Source: Macrotrachela quadricornifera | Lineage: Eukaryota; Rotifera; Eurotatoria; Philodinida; Philodinidae | Assembly (NCBI GenBank): GCA_022393335.1 | Contig: JAJEKB010020331.1 | Location: 298,191 to 362,190 of the forward strand | Direction: 5' to 3' | Length of the DNA stretch: 64,000 bases | Shown here: piece by piece, positions 22,453 through 34,620 of the stretch | How the letters are laid out: each line of letters opens with the position of its first letter | How positions within the stretch are numbered: the first letter of the stretch is position 1 | Translations under genes and position numbers: made by a program | Notes under the pieces: generated by a model | Databases searched by the model: none | The model's input: only the letters and a program-made list of their open reading frames with translations | What the model was told of the DNA's origin: nothing

Positions 22453-23635
22453 AAATTTACAATCTTAAAGGAAGAGAAATTTAATTAAGTTTATTAAAAA
22501 AAAAATTAAACCAAATTAGTTCCCAATTCGTAAGAATCTGTAGGTTTTTTTTATAGGATCACTCCTAATCACGAATCATAAAACGCAAACGAAAAGAGAC
22601 GCAAAAAACTAAAACAACGAAAAAAACTACACCAGCACAATTTATTAAAGAAATCACGTTTGACGATAGTGATTTAATTTTGCATTTTGTCTACCAAACC
22701 TTTCAAATATGTCCCTGTGTTTCCAAAAATAGCACATTGTCAGATTGTGTGAATCATACAGATCGATGTAACTTTGCCAAAACATCTTTTTTGTTTTGAA
22801 TGTCAGGCTTTCAAAGGAGCAGTTAGTCGTTCGTATATGGTATAGTGATGTCGAATATGTATAAAAATGATACTTTCCCAGCAACTCCCTGTGCTACGGT
22901 AAAAATCTACGATATTACAGTCAATTTGTCTATGCTATATACATTTATTAGCAAGAGCCCGTGCATACTGCACGGGTGCGTCTTTCGTGTAAAGTTGCAC
23001 ATCAGTCCTTCAGCTTTGATTTGGTAATTAGACAATCAGATAGGTTGCATTGTATAAAGAGATCCTATGGCCTTATATCCTCGTAGTCTTAGCTCCTTGT
23101 AGCCTTATCGTCTTGTGGTATTATCTGTTATAGCTAGAGACCTACGTGACCAGTCACGACGATCACGAACTTTTGAGAATAAGACCTACGAGTCATTTAT
23201 TTCTATGTATGATACCTAATTCTAAAAAACTTGATCCAAAAAATTTTTGAAACTAACACTAGATTCCAGTTCCTCGACCCCGATTACCCTTTGGTCAACC
23301 CTTATAAAAAAAACTCCTTTATGTGTTTACGTAATTATCCGATCAATTAGTGAGATGCGGACACACAAACAATCAGACAATTTATGTTTACTGGACTCTT
23401 CTATACGAGAAAGAGAATATATTAAAATATATGTTTGTAATAAATTGACAATGAACGCCCTCTTTTCTCTTTTAGAGGATGAAAGTATACCTTTTATGTA
23501 ATGATAAAAAAGTATATGTATATTACATAAACATTTTCAAAGTGACATAATAAATACTAATCGATTCATTTTATTTCGATTATCAATACTAAGAGTAACA
23601 TTATACAATAATAACTGATATTTTTATTATTTAAA
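22453..23635. other. Intergenic DNA with a perfect 8-bp hairpin
   Basis: The 3' part of the Ly6-like gene may extend here but no exon is clear. 22958-22976 is cccgtgca, tac, tgcacggg: a perfect GC-rich hairpin in AT-rich DNA, like those found near Helitron 3' ends, though no CTAG-type terminus follows directly. Frames under 90 codons have no domain. Confidence 0.45.
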
Positions 23636-24561
23636 ATGACAACAACGGCAACAAATGATAGTTGGTCAAAAGTTTTACTTGATAAAGTTGTTTTTGTAAC
23701 AGGAGGTGGTGGTGGAATTGGTTCTGTTATTTGTCAAACATGTATTTTACATGGTGCTCGAGTAGTTGTATCTGATATAAATAAAACAGCTGCGGATAAT
23801 GTTGTTAAAAATATTCTTAATACTGAAAATGATATTGAATCAGATAAAATACTAAGTTTAGAAATTAATTTAATTGATGAAAAATCAATTGAACAAGGAG
23901 TCAAAAAAATAGTTGATAAATGGGGTACTATTAATATACTTGTTAATACGTATTTATTTAAATATTTTAATAAATAATATGAATATATTATTTTATGTAT
24001 TTTTAGTGCTGCTGATTTTACTGTTGGTTTAATTGAAAATGTTTCATCTGATGAATGGTCACATATTTTCAATGTTAACGTTCGAGGTTATGCTTTAATG
24101 GTCAAACATATTGTTCCTTTACTAAAACAACAACGATCAGGTTCAATCATTCAATTGAGCAGTATAAGTGGTTTAATTGCTGAACCAGCTAGTGTTCCAT
24201 ATAGTACTACAAAAGGAGCTATTATACAAATGACTCGAAATTTAGCACTTGATTTAGGTCAATATAATATTCGATGTAACACGATTTCACCTGGTTGTAT
24301 TCGTATGTTTTATATATTAATTATTTTATATTTTATTAAATATATATTTATATAATAGAAACATCCCAACTTTATCCACTAGCAGCTTCTTATAATTTAT
24401 CAATAGAAGAATTTATTCAAAAAGTTGCAGAAATTCAATGTTTAAAACGAATTGGAACACCACAAGAAATAGCAAATTTAGTTGTTTTTCTTGGTTCAGA
24501 TTTATGTTCATTTATGACTGGTGCTAATTTAATAGTTGATGGTGGTTTAACTACTATTTAA
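23636..24561 (+). CDS. Short-chain dehydrogenase/reductase (SDR), three exons
   Basis: Exons 23636-23949, 24007-24302 and 24359-24561 join in frame to 270 residues. The introns are 57 and 56 nt, AT-rich, GT...AG. The protein is a classical SDR: cofactor motif TGGGGGIG (22-29); an aspartate after the second strand (SDINK), which favours NAD(H); NTAA (104-107) in place of the usual NNAG; catalytic serine in SSISG (about 156-159); YSTTK with Y170 and K174; and the SPG motif before the second intron. The C-terminus (GANLIVDGG) is the standard end of the family. It should be a cytosolic oxidoreductase; the substrate cannot be read from sequence. Length is normal and the frame intact. The NNAG asparagine is kept, so the T is probably tolerated. 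Confidence 0.93.
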
Positions 24562-25558
24562 AATAAATTATATTATTATATCACAAAAAAAAATAATTTA
24601 AATTATTTATATTATGTTTATTAATATAAAAAAGTATTTTCATCTAACATATAAATATTAGAATATTTCATTTGTTTCTTTTTTTTATAAATCTAAAATA
24701 TTCTTTTTATATATATGTGATGATTGATATATTAAATATAATATATGAATAGTATCAATTACAAAAATAATGTTTATCTATGTTAGTAAAATACATTTAT
24801 CTACTGTAAAAACTTGTAATCGTAATAAAAAAAAACCGATTCTTGTTTGTATGTTACGAATAAATTTGAAGATTTATTAAACAGAAAGTAAAATATAATT
24901 TTTACAGAATTATTTTTTTTTTGTAATAATCATTAAGATTTTAAATGAAAAGAAGATATTTTATTTAAATATAAATATTAATTTTACGATATAAAAAAAT
25001 ATTTAAATTATATCTATCTGTTTGAGAATATTATTACTGTTTTATATATTATCAATTTAAAAAAGTCAATAAAAATTATCACTTTTTGAATAAATAAATA
25101 AAAATAAATAGAGATCTTTGATTTTTATTATTTTAAATGACAATTTCAATGTCATACATATATCTTCAATTAATAAGATTTTTTAAACAATTATTTTATG
25201 GTTGATTTTAAACTTGAATTTTCATAAATAAATACTGATCAAAATTCTAATGACTTCCTTTCTTCATTTCTTTCGTCAAATAAAATAATGAAGAGTCACA
25301 AATATCCAACATTGTGATAATGCATGCAACGAAATTATTTATTGGATATTATGATCCGTTATGCTCACTTTTGATAAACATCTATTCGATCTCACAAGCA
25401 AAATGAATGTACTTTTTGACATGATGGAAATAGTTGAAAGAATGGCGCTGGCAATAATACGATATGTATATTTTTCGATGAAATTAAGTTACATAAACAT
25501 CTATCGTTTGTGTCTTTCTAACCAATGGAAAGGGGCATAAAAAAAAAAGAAAGTACTT
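24562..25558. other. Very AT-rich intergenic DNA
   Basis: Low-complexity A/T sequence follows the dehydrogenase stop codon; no frame, exon or repeat structure is supported. Confidence 0.5.
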
Positions 25559-25990
25559 AGGACAATCCAAAAGTAGTGCAGGTCAGGGTCGTTTTTTCTT
25601 TTTATAAAGAAAAAACTTTTTTTTTATGAATAGATAGATAATCTTTTGCTCTATCATTTCCATGCTATTTGATCAATATTCATGTAATATCATAGTAATA
25701 GAATATTGATAAAAATTATTTTTCTTGACATCTAGTTGGTTATTTTAGAACATAACGTGTGTACCATTTTGCATTTCATTTTATCATCGTTTAACAAGTT
25801 GTATTAAAAATCCAAAATATGTCACAAGATGCAGCGTGAAAAGTTCTACAATTTACAAACAACAACTGTAAAAAAATGACATGGTCAAAAACGAATATAC
25901 CTCTCACGAAAAAAAAGTCCTGTTTTCGTAACGTCGAAATTTGGTTGCTTAGAGTTTTCTCCCTTTTAAAGACGAAAAAATCCAACTATC
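25559..25990. repeat. Dispersed repeat with AGGACAATCC end, copy
   Basis: It begins aggacaatccaaaagtagtg after TT, matching 63694-63713 and 6796-6815. The internal core aagatgcagcgtgaaaag lies at about 25829, and the following cgttttcgtaa block matches the copy near the end of the window. No other terminus was found, so the copy may be truncated. It encodes nothing recognisable. Confidence 0.6.
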
Positions 25991-27427
25991 AAGTAAATAC
26001 CCAGGTCGAACAAATCGTACCAGATCCTGTTGGATCCGACAATCAGAAACAGTCGGATTCCATGTCACTAATGAAATGAAACATTTAATCGTAGGTCAAC
26101 AAAGCAGACATCAGATTGTGTAATGTTTTATAAGGCCACACGCTAACAAGATTTTTTGTATGATCATATTATACGATCCAGTACTATCGTATGTGTTACT
26201 TTTTTAAAAGATTTTATAATACTCAGATAATAAGATACCACGAAAAATCTTACCAGATTTTTATAATAAGAAACATAAAAGAGTTGACTAATGACTCGTA
26301 TCAGTTTATATAAGAATCGTAAACAAGGGCACATGAAGGAAGACATAAATGCCGATCTTTTTTGATATTATCTGATCTCGTATGACCTCATTTGTATTTT
26401 TCTTATGAAATCTCTGATCAAATGTTTTTATTCGTCAAAGAAATACATCTGTAGTAAAATTCTATTTAACAAAATAATACTCTGATATTTCTGTTAGCAA
26501 AACAGTTTCTAACTTCACATGTGAATATTTTCGGCTCGCTTTCTTCAAAACAGGAGTATTTTTCAACACCAGCAGCACTCAAAAAGATTTCTTAAACATC
26601 CATCATTACTAGAATAATCGAGATTAACAAAATATTTCTTCCACTTTTCTATCGGCACGGCCAAGCGTCACGGAATTTCATTGAATTATGACGAGCCATA
26701 ACGAAGTTATCTGAAAAAAATCGTTTGTTATGGAATTTCAAAAAATGGACAAAATTTTTAGGGATGACTCAGATTTTAGCATTTTTCTACGAAACTAAGT
26801 TACTCATAAATGAACATTCTATACAAAAAGTTGCTCAGTTTTTCACAAACTCTTAGAATATCATGCGGTTTTCGCTATAAGATAATTCCTTCGAATAAGG
26901 CAACTTAAAAGGCTGATCGTTACGGAATTTCACCAATTTTCTCTTTTTCCGCGAAGGACAGTTTAGTGCCATTTTCATGATAATTTTAGCTATGAAATCT
27001 AACTTTTTTTATTCTGTAACGATTAAGAATATTGTTTTCTATAAATTGATTAATTCATTTTCATCTTCTTTTCGAAATTTCATTGAAAATTTCATTCATT
27101 ATTTTGACAAAAATGAAAGTTAAAAAATATAAAAAAACAGTGAATTTTCATAATTATTCGTGTTTTCAAACTCGTCAGAAAGACAAATGATATTGGTTTT
27201 ATATGTCAGCTGAGTAACTCGGAATACTGAAGAAACTTAATAAAATTTCAAGATCATATTCTCTGTAACAATTTTTTTCTGCATTCTATTGATTTTAAAC
27301 CTTCTTCAACGAGGGAGATCGATGGCTAGCCGTGCTGATAGAGGATGTTGGCAAATACTAGACAACTCATTGGATTGGAAAATCCTATGGATGATGAACA
27401 ATGAAAGAAACATCCATAAGACGACGT
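25991..27427. other. Intergenic DNA, no supported gene
   Basis: A short word (acggaatttca or tatggaatttca) recurs near 26670, 26730 and 26915, possibly remnants of a repeat. Otherwise nothing is recognised. Confidence 0.4.
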
Positions 27428-27592
27428 GAAAGAAAGGAAAAATCCATCATATATATGTATATATATGTGACAGGAAAGGAAACTATCCACCATACGTATA
27501 TGACAGAAAAGGAGAAGACCATCACACATAGACGAAAGGAAAGTTAAAGTTTGTCACACATATATGACAGGAAAGGGAAAACTCTCATGACA
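27428..27592. repeat. Irregular tandem repeat, 25-45 bp units
   Basis: Five successive segments each begin with aaaggaa-type sequence, continue through a cat-rich part and end in atatgacag, with insertions of (ta)n and (tg)n runs. It is a minisatellite with variable unit length. Confidence 0.6.
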
Positions 27593-29384
27593 GCATCTAA
27601 AGAAGATGCATGTCATAACAGTTACTTCACGGGTAATAAATGAATTTTAAATTCTAATACAATATTTTCGACAAAAATCAATGTTTTTTGACTTAAAACT
27701 TTTGTCGGCAAAGTGAACTTGACCCCTTAAATCTTATATTAATTTGCAACTTGCCTGTACATCTATAATCGCTTATATTTATTGTTAATTTCTTACATAT
27801 TGCAAAGGTTCTAATATCTATCTAGATGCTCCTAAATTTATGCGCATCTCCCCATATCTATGTTTACACTTCGACATCTATATCTGTGCTTCTATGTATC
27901 TTGCCGTTGTTTAAATCAAATCTAAAATAAGCTATGTCGTATTGTTCTAAACTAATAGAATTCCAGAAAAATAAAGCGACATGAAATTAAACGTATGAAG
28001 AGTAATATTTTTTTTAGAATCAAATAGTCGTTTTATTATATGACAAAAGTCTGATTTAAACACTCAACAGTTTAAAATAATAGACGCCGCAAAGACTAGA
28101 ATAAAACTGAGAAGTATACTAATTCACAAAATAGATGCATAAAAAGATGTTGAACGAGTAGAGAGTATGACATTAAATGAAAATGGTTCACTAATCGTTG
28201 GTGTGGATCTCGATACAGGTATGAGTGTTGTGGAATGAACAAAATATTCACTGGTTTGTATTCATCCACTTGCGTCTTATAACCTACCGAGAAAATTGAC
28301 TTAAGGAGTGAATATAAGCGTTTGTAAACTATACTCTTCGTTTTTCTATTTATAAAGACAGTCATACTCACATCATATTATCGTAAATTCATATTTTGTA
28401 AAGCAAAAAGAGTCGTTGAAATAAAATTCCAACAAATAAAAAGGATGAAGCACACTACTATGCCCTTTATATGTATTTTGTGTTTTATGTCTTCAACTCA
28501 ATCAATATATTCATTAAAAAAAAGTACAAAGTGGGAAAAAAACGGGACAAAAGATAGTGCAATACGAAGAAGAAACGAAAATAAAGTTTGTGTATAAAGC
28601 AATAAAAGAACATACAAAAGTTCATGCGTTGTTATGTATACAGCCACAAGCGATCAGTGGGAAAAAACCAAAGTGGAGAAAATATATGCTCATAGATGAA
28701 AGATCAATAATATAATCATACATCTTAGTTTATACTTCACCGGAAGAACATTTCAGGCTGTGATCGTTACAACTGAAACATACAAATAACAAAAAAAGTC
28801 AATAATTCTACGCGTAAGATGTGCGCTTGATTATACTTCAAAAACTTTTTCCTGTGTGTATTAAGTAGTTTAATTTCAACAATAAGATCAGATTAAGGGG
28901 TAACACTTTATTTTTACTTTATTTTTTTAAACGAAAATAAAGATAAATTGTCATGCATCTACATTAACGTTTGTGTAATGCTGATTGTAGATGAACATGT
29001 GAATAGGAAATGTGATAAAAGAACCGGTAATCAGCTCTTGGTTCATAGAAAACTGAGGCAATTACAATAGAAGCTGTTAGATAATTTGAAAACTTTGAAT
29101 TTTCAATTTTGAAGCGTTTTTGTGCTTGGTAGACCCACACTCTTCAAACAATTTAGTAACCTAATGTGATTCTGTTCTCTAAATTATTTATCATGCATTC
29201 AACATCAATCACATTCATATTTCCTAGTCCAGAATCTCTAGAAACATCTCTGTAGATTTCCTGTCATGCTCAATTTATATTGTAAAATCCATTTAAACCA
29301 AAAATTGTGTGTTTTAAACTAGTGTTACACGCAAAAGAATTATATTGACTTTTGATATAAAAAAAGATCATAATCTTTTTAATA
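27593..29384. other. Intergenic DNA, no supported gene
   Basis: A minus frame at 28096-28371 (91 codons) has no recognised domain. The last few hundred bases should contain the promoter of the caspase-like gene; no clear TATA box is seen. Confidence 0.4.
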
Positions 29385-30641
29385 ATGTCCAACGCAACAT
29401 TTGGTTCAGTGAAAAATGTACGACGTAAACTGGCGCTTGTAATTGGCATTGATAATTATAGTAACGGAGCAAATATATCTAACGCAAGAAATGATGCAAA
29501 CAAAATGTCATCTGCACTCCAAAGCATTGGCTTTATTATTCACAGAAATAGACCACAACTAAATTTAACATGCAAAGAAATGCATGAAATTATAATTGAA
29601 TTTCAAAATTCAATACAAGTAGGAGATATGGTTCTCTTTTATTTCGCTGGACATGGAAAACAATGGGAGGTATGGAAATTAAATTAAATTTTTAAAATAG
29701 TCTTTTCTTCAATTTACTGATAGGATCAAAACTATTTGATTCCATTCGACGATGTTATAGATGCTGGTAGAATGAAGTTTGCATTGCGTGAGTCCGACCT
29801 AGTATATCATGCGATCAATGCACAACATCTACTTAGAAATATAACTGATCGAGATCCATTTGTCACAATCTTTTTCTTAGATTGTTGTCGAATGTATCAT
29901 TTACGCAATGAAAACTTAATACGTCATGACGGAGATGAACAGAATGATTATTCAGGAAGATTTAGAACAATGCCTACACATTTTGGATCAATGATTGTAA
30001 ATGCTGGACCGATGATGATGATGAATGCTCGACCGATGATTGCAAATGTTGGATCGATAATTGCATTTGCTTGTGCGCCTGGAACTACAGCAGATGATGG
30101 AAATAAAGGAGAGACAAATGGTCTATTTACAAAACATATTTTAAAACCTAATGAAGATATTCGAATAATGTTAACTGATGTTACTAATGGAGTGATGGAG
30201 GAATCGAAATCAACTCAAATTCCATATATAACTTTTAATTTGAGACACAAAAATATATGTTTGTATGAACAGCCTATAGGTAAATAACAAACTTTTGTGC
30301 ATATCGCGCAGTTTATTCGTTAAATAAATACTGCATGATTACGATTGTTCTAGAAAACATTGTGATTCTTCAAAATTTACTGAAATATATACTAATTATA
30401 TCTTAATATATTTCTTCTAGTTTCATCGAAAACACGACCAGTTTCCAGGTCAGAACCACCAGCACAAACATACGGTCGTCCTCCTGCTTATAGTAGCGCA
30501 TCACGATCACCGATGAAAAAGGAGGAGGAATTATTTAATACATTAATGGGAATGATGATATCTCCGACCCAATCACTTGATGGACGCTGGATGAATGAGG
30601 ATGGGTACTTCAACGAGGATGGCTCACGTTCTTTCTATTGA
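29385..30641 (+). CDS. Caspase-like cysteine protease (peptidase C14 family)
   Basis: Exons 29385-29669, 29724-30279 and 30421-30641 join in frame to 353 residues (introns 54 and 141 nt). The N-terminal half is a C14 caspase/paracaspase p20 fold: KLALVIGIDNY strand (15-25), then FYFAGHG with catalytic H90, then FFLDCCR with the catalytic cysteine at 149 or 150. A p10-like part follows (AFACAPGT, then NGLFTKHIL). Exon 3 encodes a proline/serine-rich tail with no domain. No death-fold, CARD or other prodomain precedes the protease, so it resembles bare C14 proteins of protists and invertebrates. It should be a cytosolic protease; the substrate is unknown. Residues between the two halves include a run of methionine-rich repeats (MMMMNARPM). 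It converges on the HEPN gene, with stops 520 bp apart. Confidence 0.88.
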
Positions 30642-31163
30642 TATTTTTTGAGAATGAGACTTTAGTAAAAAGAAATAACTACTACGTTGGCTTTGAATTT
30701 AATTAAAAATCTGCGTAATAAAAGAAGTTTAAATCGAAATAATATGAAAAACTATTTTGAAGCAGCAGATAATCTTGAGGATGAAGATAAGTATAAAACA
30801 CGATAAAATCTGATTTAATCACCAATATTGGTTCAAAATACAATTAATCACGATTTTACGGTAATTTTTTGCAAACAATTAATATTGCTACGATTTTATT
30901 AAAACGTATCTATTTAATTTTAATACATTTATATACAGCTGTCGCCAAAAAAATGTGCACAAAATTAAATTTTTTATGTAACGATTTTCTTGTCTTACAA
31001 AACAATTACGATATTTATTTTTCCAAGAATATATAAATTGAAATAAACAAATTCACTTAAACAAATAGTAATGTGGCACAGTGAATGTGTCTAGTTTAAA
31101 TACAAAAATGTTTTATTTCTTAAAACTGTTAATTTTTGATGAGAATAGATTTGTATACGATGT
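30642..31163. other. Convergent 3' region between caspase-like and HEPN genes
   Basis: AT-rich DNA holding the 3' untranslated regions of both genes; aataaa-like words occur on both strands. No gene. Confidence 0.5.
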
Positions 31164-34100
31164 TTATTTGATTTGACATATGAGTTTATGCTTATATAAC
31201 TTCCAATCCATAATTTGACATTCTTTACTACAATAATAAGCTTGTTTACATTTACTGCAAACATGAGGTGAATTTGCTTGTCCACAACATCGACACATAT
31301 TGATTATTCGTTCAGATTCATTTAGCATTATAATCGATGAATAATCATCAACACGAATTGATGGTTTTTTATCTTTTGCTCCAATTCGTAGATATGGATT
31401 AATAATATTCATTTTATTTCCATGGGTGTAAACTTGATTAATTAAGTATTCACTTTGTTCTTCAGGAAAACCATAAATATACATTCGTTGACAATCAAGA
31501 TTTTCATCTTCAATTATAAGTTGAATTGATGGAATTGATGAATATGGTTTGTCAATAATTGTTCCAACAAGAACATATCCATTATAAACATGATTCTTTG
31601 CTGGATTCATTTCTCTTAATGTAATCGGTTTCAAACCAATTAATGACTTTGCTATTGGCTGTTTAACTGCCGGTTGATAAGTAGTAGGAATCATAATAGT
31701 ATTCGTATTTCTAGCTTTTGCTAATTTACTTTCCCATTCACGATGATGTGTAATCACCTCGATTCTATGAGGATCAGTAAGACGTTGTTTAGGATTATTA
31801 TCAGGAATTGTTTTTGTATTTGGCACAGATTCATTATAAATTATAAATTTTAAAAGCGTTTTACTTGTTGATTTGTAAGGTAAAAAACATGGTAGTTGTA
31901 ATTTTTCTGCTTCTTCACCTTGTCTGTATAAATTTTCCATAATATTTTCATCATCGGAAGACATCTCACGTTTTAAATAACAAGTGGCCATTTCATAATA
32001 TGATTCTGGTATGAATCGATGATCATTAGGTGCAACTTGAAGAAATATTCGATATGCTTCGATAGCTTCATCGTTATGATCATCCATCAAACGTAATGCA
32101 ACAGCTTTATAATATAAAAGTTCATCATTATTTGGATCTATTTCTAATCCATTATTAGTATCATAAAGAGCAGCTTCATATTGTTTCAAAAAACCATTAG
32201 CTGAAGCACTTAAGCCATAAAAATAAATTGATTTTGGATATTTTTGTTTACATAAATCAAGAAATTTAAGAATTAATTCATATGAATCCAGATTCAACGT
32301 AGCATAACAAATTCGCGCATCTTCATCAAGTTGTGAATTAGCATGAATTGATTGCGCGTAACATCGATGAAGTACTCGATGGACAATTTTTACAATTTCT
32401 GGACGTATTTCAGCGACTATCTGTTCGATTCGAAAACATTGTGAAAGTTCATGAACGAATGTATTTTCTTGTTCTTCTGTCAAAGTATCATATTCCATAA
32501 GTATTTTAGATGCTTGTTGAAAATGTTTTAAAGCAGTACAAAGTCTTTCAGCTGTTTTTGAACCACGATTAGCATGATCATGTAATACATTATAATCATA
32601 AACAGATGAATCAAATAATCCACATGACGTTGGATTTATATTCATAAAATCAACAATGTTTGTAATTTCATCCATTACACGTAAAATATCCGGTGAGGAA
32701 TCGCTAATGAGTTGTTGTCTTTCTTTTAAAATTTTTTCAAACGTAGACCGATTACTTTGAGCCATAATATTTCCTGCGTCACATGCTCGATCAAACCAAA
32801 TTCTTGACATTTGAAAATCATTTCTCTCTAATAAAATCTTAGCTAAACTCAACATAGCCTCTGACGAATCATTTTTCGCTGCCAATTGAAATAGCTGTTC
32901 AGCTTTTGCAAGATCTTTATCAACACCATGACCATTGAAATACATTATGCCTAAGTTGTTGGCAGACTGAGGTAAACCATGATCGATAGCACGTTGATAA
33001 TACTGAGCAGCAATTGATAAATTCTTATGAACGCTAATACCATCAGCATATTTAAGTCCTAAAGCATGTTCAGCTTCAGCAACTCCAAAATTTCTCTCAT
33101 TTTTGAAAAGAGGATGTTGTAGTGGTTGTGCAGCTGCTTGTTTATATAGTTTAAAAGCCATATCATGGTCTTTTTCCACACCTAAGCCACGATCGGTTAA
33201 TAAAGCTAAATTACATAATCCTTCGGCATCGCCTTGACAAGCTGCTTTAGTAAAATATTTCGCAGCTTGTGCATAATCTTGTTTAATATCAATATCTCCA
33301 TGTACATATCTAAGTCCTAGTATTACATCAGCACCTGATGGATATATTAATCCAGCTAAACTCTGACCTATTCGAGCCTCCTCCGGCTCTACACCAAATT
33401 TTTGTTTTAGATCATTCAAATATTCAGGAATTGTTTTTGGACTCAAGTTTGGATTTAGATGTTCATGTCGAGATTGTTGACTAAGTATCTCTCGACTATC
33501 ATCCAATGCTTCTTGAATCTTCTTTTCCATAGGCTCAAGTACATATGCTCGTTCAAATGAATTAATCGCTTTTTCATGTTCATTTAAAGCAGCACAGGCT
33601 TTTCCAACACGATAATGTCCTTTCCACCATATTAACCGAAGATTTCTTGCTTGTTTAGCATCTTGTAATGCACGATATCGTTCATCTTTTGCATCAATAG
33701 ATTCAAATTTGATGGAAGAAGTTTCTTGTTGTTCATGCAATGATAAACGACTCGCAGACATATTCGAATAAATAGTGGCTCGATCCGGATTTGAAACATC
33801 TGATAAAACTGTTGCTTTAGTAAAGAATATTATTGCTTCAGAATACTTTCCATCTTTATGAGCTTGTATACCCAGTGAATTTAAACGTAATGCTTCTTTC
33901 GTATTTTCTTCATTTATTGGTTGTGTAGGTGATTCAAATACACTATCATCTTTTAATTTATCCAATTCTGTATTAACATCACCAAGTGTAATCAAAATTG
34001 CTACTATATCAGTCCACAATTGATTAAATTGTATATCATCAACAGATTTTGTTGCATTATGAACTAATTTATTTCGAATATCTTTTAATTGTTCCACAAG

Positions 34101-34436
34101 TTTATCTTCTTGATCAAGTTGTTGTATTTCACTTGTGCTTAATGTTGTTGGACGCTTAATAAATAATAGAAAATTAGTTAAAAGTGTTACATCCCACTCA
34201 TCAGTATTTCCATTAGAAACATCGATCTTTTGATCAGATGTTAATTTAATTTTCTTGTTTTTCGCAATCACATTAGTTATATAATTATTTCCACATGTTG
34301 TCGAATCGTCCCATACCTGACCATTGTTGAATAATCGATAACGATTTTTAAACAGATGACAAAGTGAAACACATGATCGTGCAATTAATAATTCTAATTT
34401 AAAATAATTACGAATTTCAGATGATTTATTAGTCAT
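31164..34436 (-). CDS. DZIP3-type HEPN, TPR, Sel1 repeat and MYND zinc-finger protein
   Basis: A 1090-residue single-exon protein with a clear ATG. Domains in order: an N-terminal HEPN-like domain of the DZIP3 type (about 1-165), including WDDSTTCG and an intact RxxxxH motif, RNKLVH (121-126); TPRs (about 178-310); a block of Sel1-like repeats (about 350-560; motifs such as YFTKAACQGDAEG and LGIMYFNGHGVDKD); a helical region; more TPR-like repeats (about 735-830); and a complete C-terminal MYND finger (1048-1087) with CxxC, CxxC, CxxxC and HxxxC. HEPN domains with RxxxxH often act as RNases in other systems, whereas in DZIP3-like proteins the function is less clear. TPR, Sel1 and MYND bind partner proteins. 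The likely role is a large scaffold, perhaps carrying RNase activity; this is inference. The frame is fully intact over 3.3 kb. Confidence 0.88.
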   Translation of the reverse strand: MTNKSSEIRNYFKLELLIARSCVSLCHLFKNRYRLFNNGQVWDDSTTCGNNYITNVIAKNKKIKLTSDQKIDVSNGNTDEWDVTLLTNFLLFIKRPTTLSTSEIQQLDQEDKLVEQLKDIRNKLVHNATKSVDDIQFNQLWTDIVAILITLGDVNTELDKLKDDSVFESPTQPINEENTKEALRLNSLGIQAHKDGKYSEAIIFFTKATVLSDVSNPDRATIYSNMSASRLSLHEQQETSSIKFESIDAKDERYRALQDAKQARNLRLIWWKGHYRVGKACAALNEHEKAINSFERAYVLEPMEKKIQEALDDSREILSQQSRHEHLNPNLSPKTIPEYLNDLKQKFGVEPEEARIGQSLAGLIYPSGADVILGLRYVHGDIDIKQDYAQAAKYFTKAACQGDAEGLCNLALLTDRGLGVEKDHDMAFKLYKQAAAQPLQHPLFKNERNFGVAEAEHALGLKYADGISVHKNLSIAAQYYQRAIDHGLPQSANNLGIMYFNGHGVDKDLAKAEQLFQLAAKNDSSEAMLSLAKILLERNDFQMSRIWFDRACDAGNIMAQSNRSTFEKILKERQQLISDSSPDILRVMDEITNIVDFMNINPTSCGLFDSSVYDYNVLHDHANRGSKTAERLCTALKHFQQASKILMEYDTLTEEQENTFVHELSQCFRIEQIVAEIRPEIVKIVHRVLHRCYAQSIHANSQLDEDARICYATLNLDSYELILKFLDLCKQKYPKSIYFYGLSASANGFLKQYEAALYDTNNGLEIDPNNDELLYYKAVALRLMDDHNDEAIEAYRIFLQVAPNDHRFIPESYYEMATCYLKREMSSDDENIMENLYRQGEEAEKLQLPCFLPYKSTSKTLLKFIIYNESVPNTKTIPDNNPKQRLTDPHRIEVITHHREWESKLAKARNTNTIMIPTTYQPAVKQPIAKSLIGLKPITLREMNPAKNHVYNGYVLVGTIIDKPYSSIPSIQLIIEDENLDCQRMYIYGFPEEQSEYLINQVYTHGNKMNIINPYLRIGAKDKKPSIRVDDYSSIIMLNESERIINMCRCCGQANSPHVCSKCKQAYYCSKECQIMDWKLYKHKLICQIK

Positions 34437-34620
34437 AAGTGAACTATTCTAATAAGTTTTTATTGTGAAAATTTGATTAATAATGCAGTTTATTTTCAAA
34501 TGAAATACTAATATTTCTCGAATAATTCACAAGAATTAATATAATTGACGTGACAATCTAAAATGTCTCAATCTAAGTTGTGGAAATAAGTTGGGTTTCT
34601 TTTATGCAACAAATAATAAA

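Noticed and set aside
21868..22488. A 206-codon open frame spanning the run of Ns
   Set aside because: Most of it is undetermined sequence, and its first codon is GTG inside a TATA box. Only 21934-22052 is supported as coding.
21471..23298. Weak inverted similarity around the Ly6-like gene (21471-21506 against 23263-23298) suggesting a transposon carrying it
   Set aside because: Only about 70% identity over 36 bp; too weak to claim an element.
27428..27592. CRISPR-like repetitive pattern
   Set aside because: Units vary in length and sequence and no constant spacer size exists; it is a minisatellite in a eukaryotic genome.
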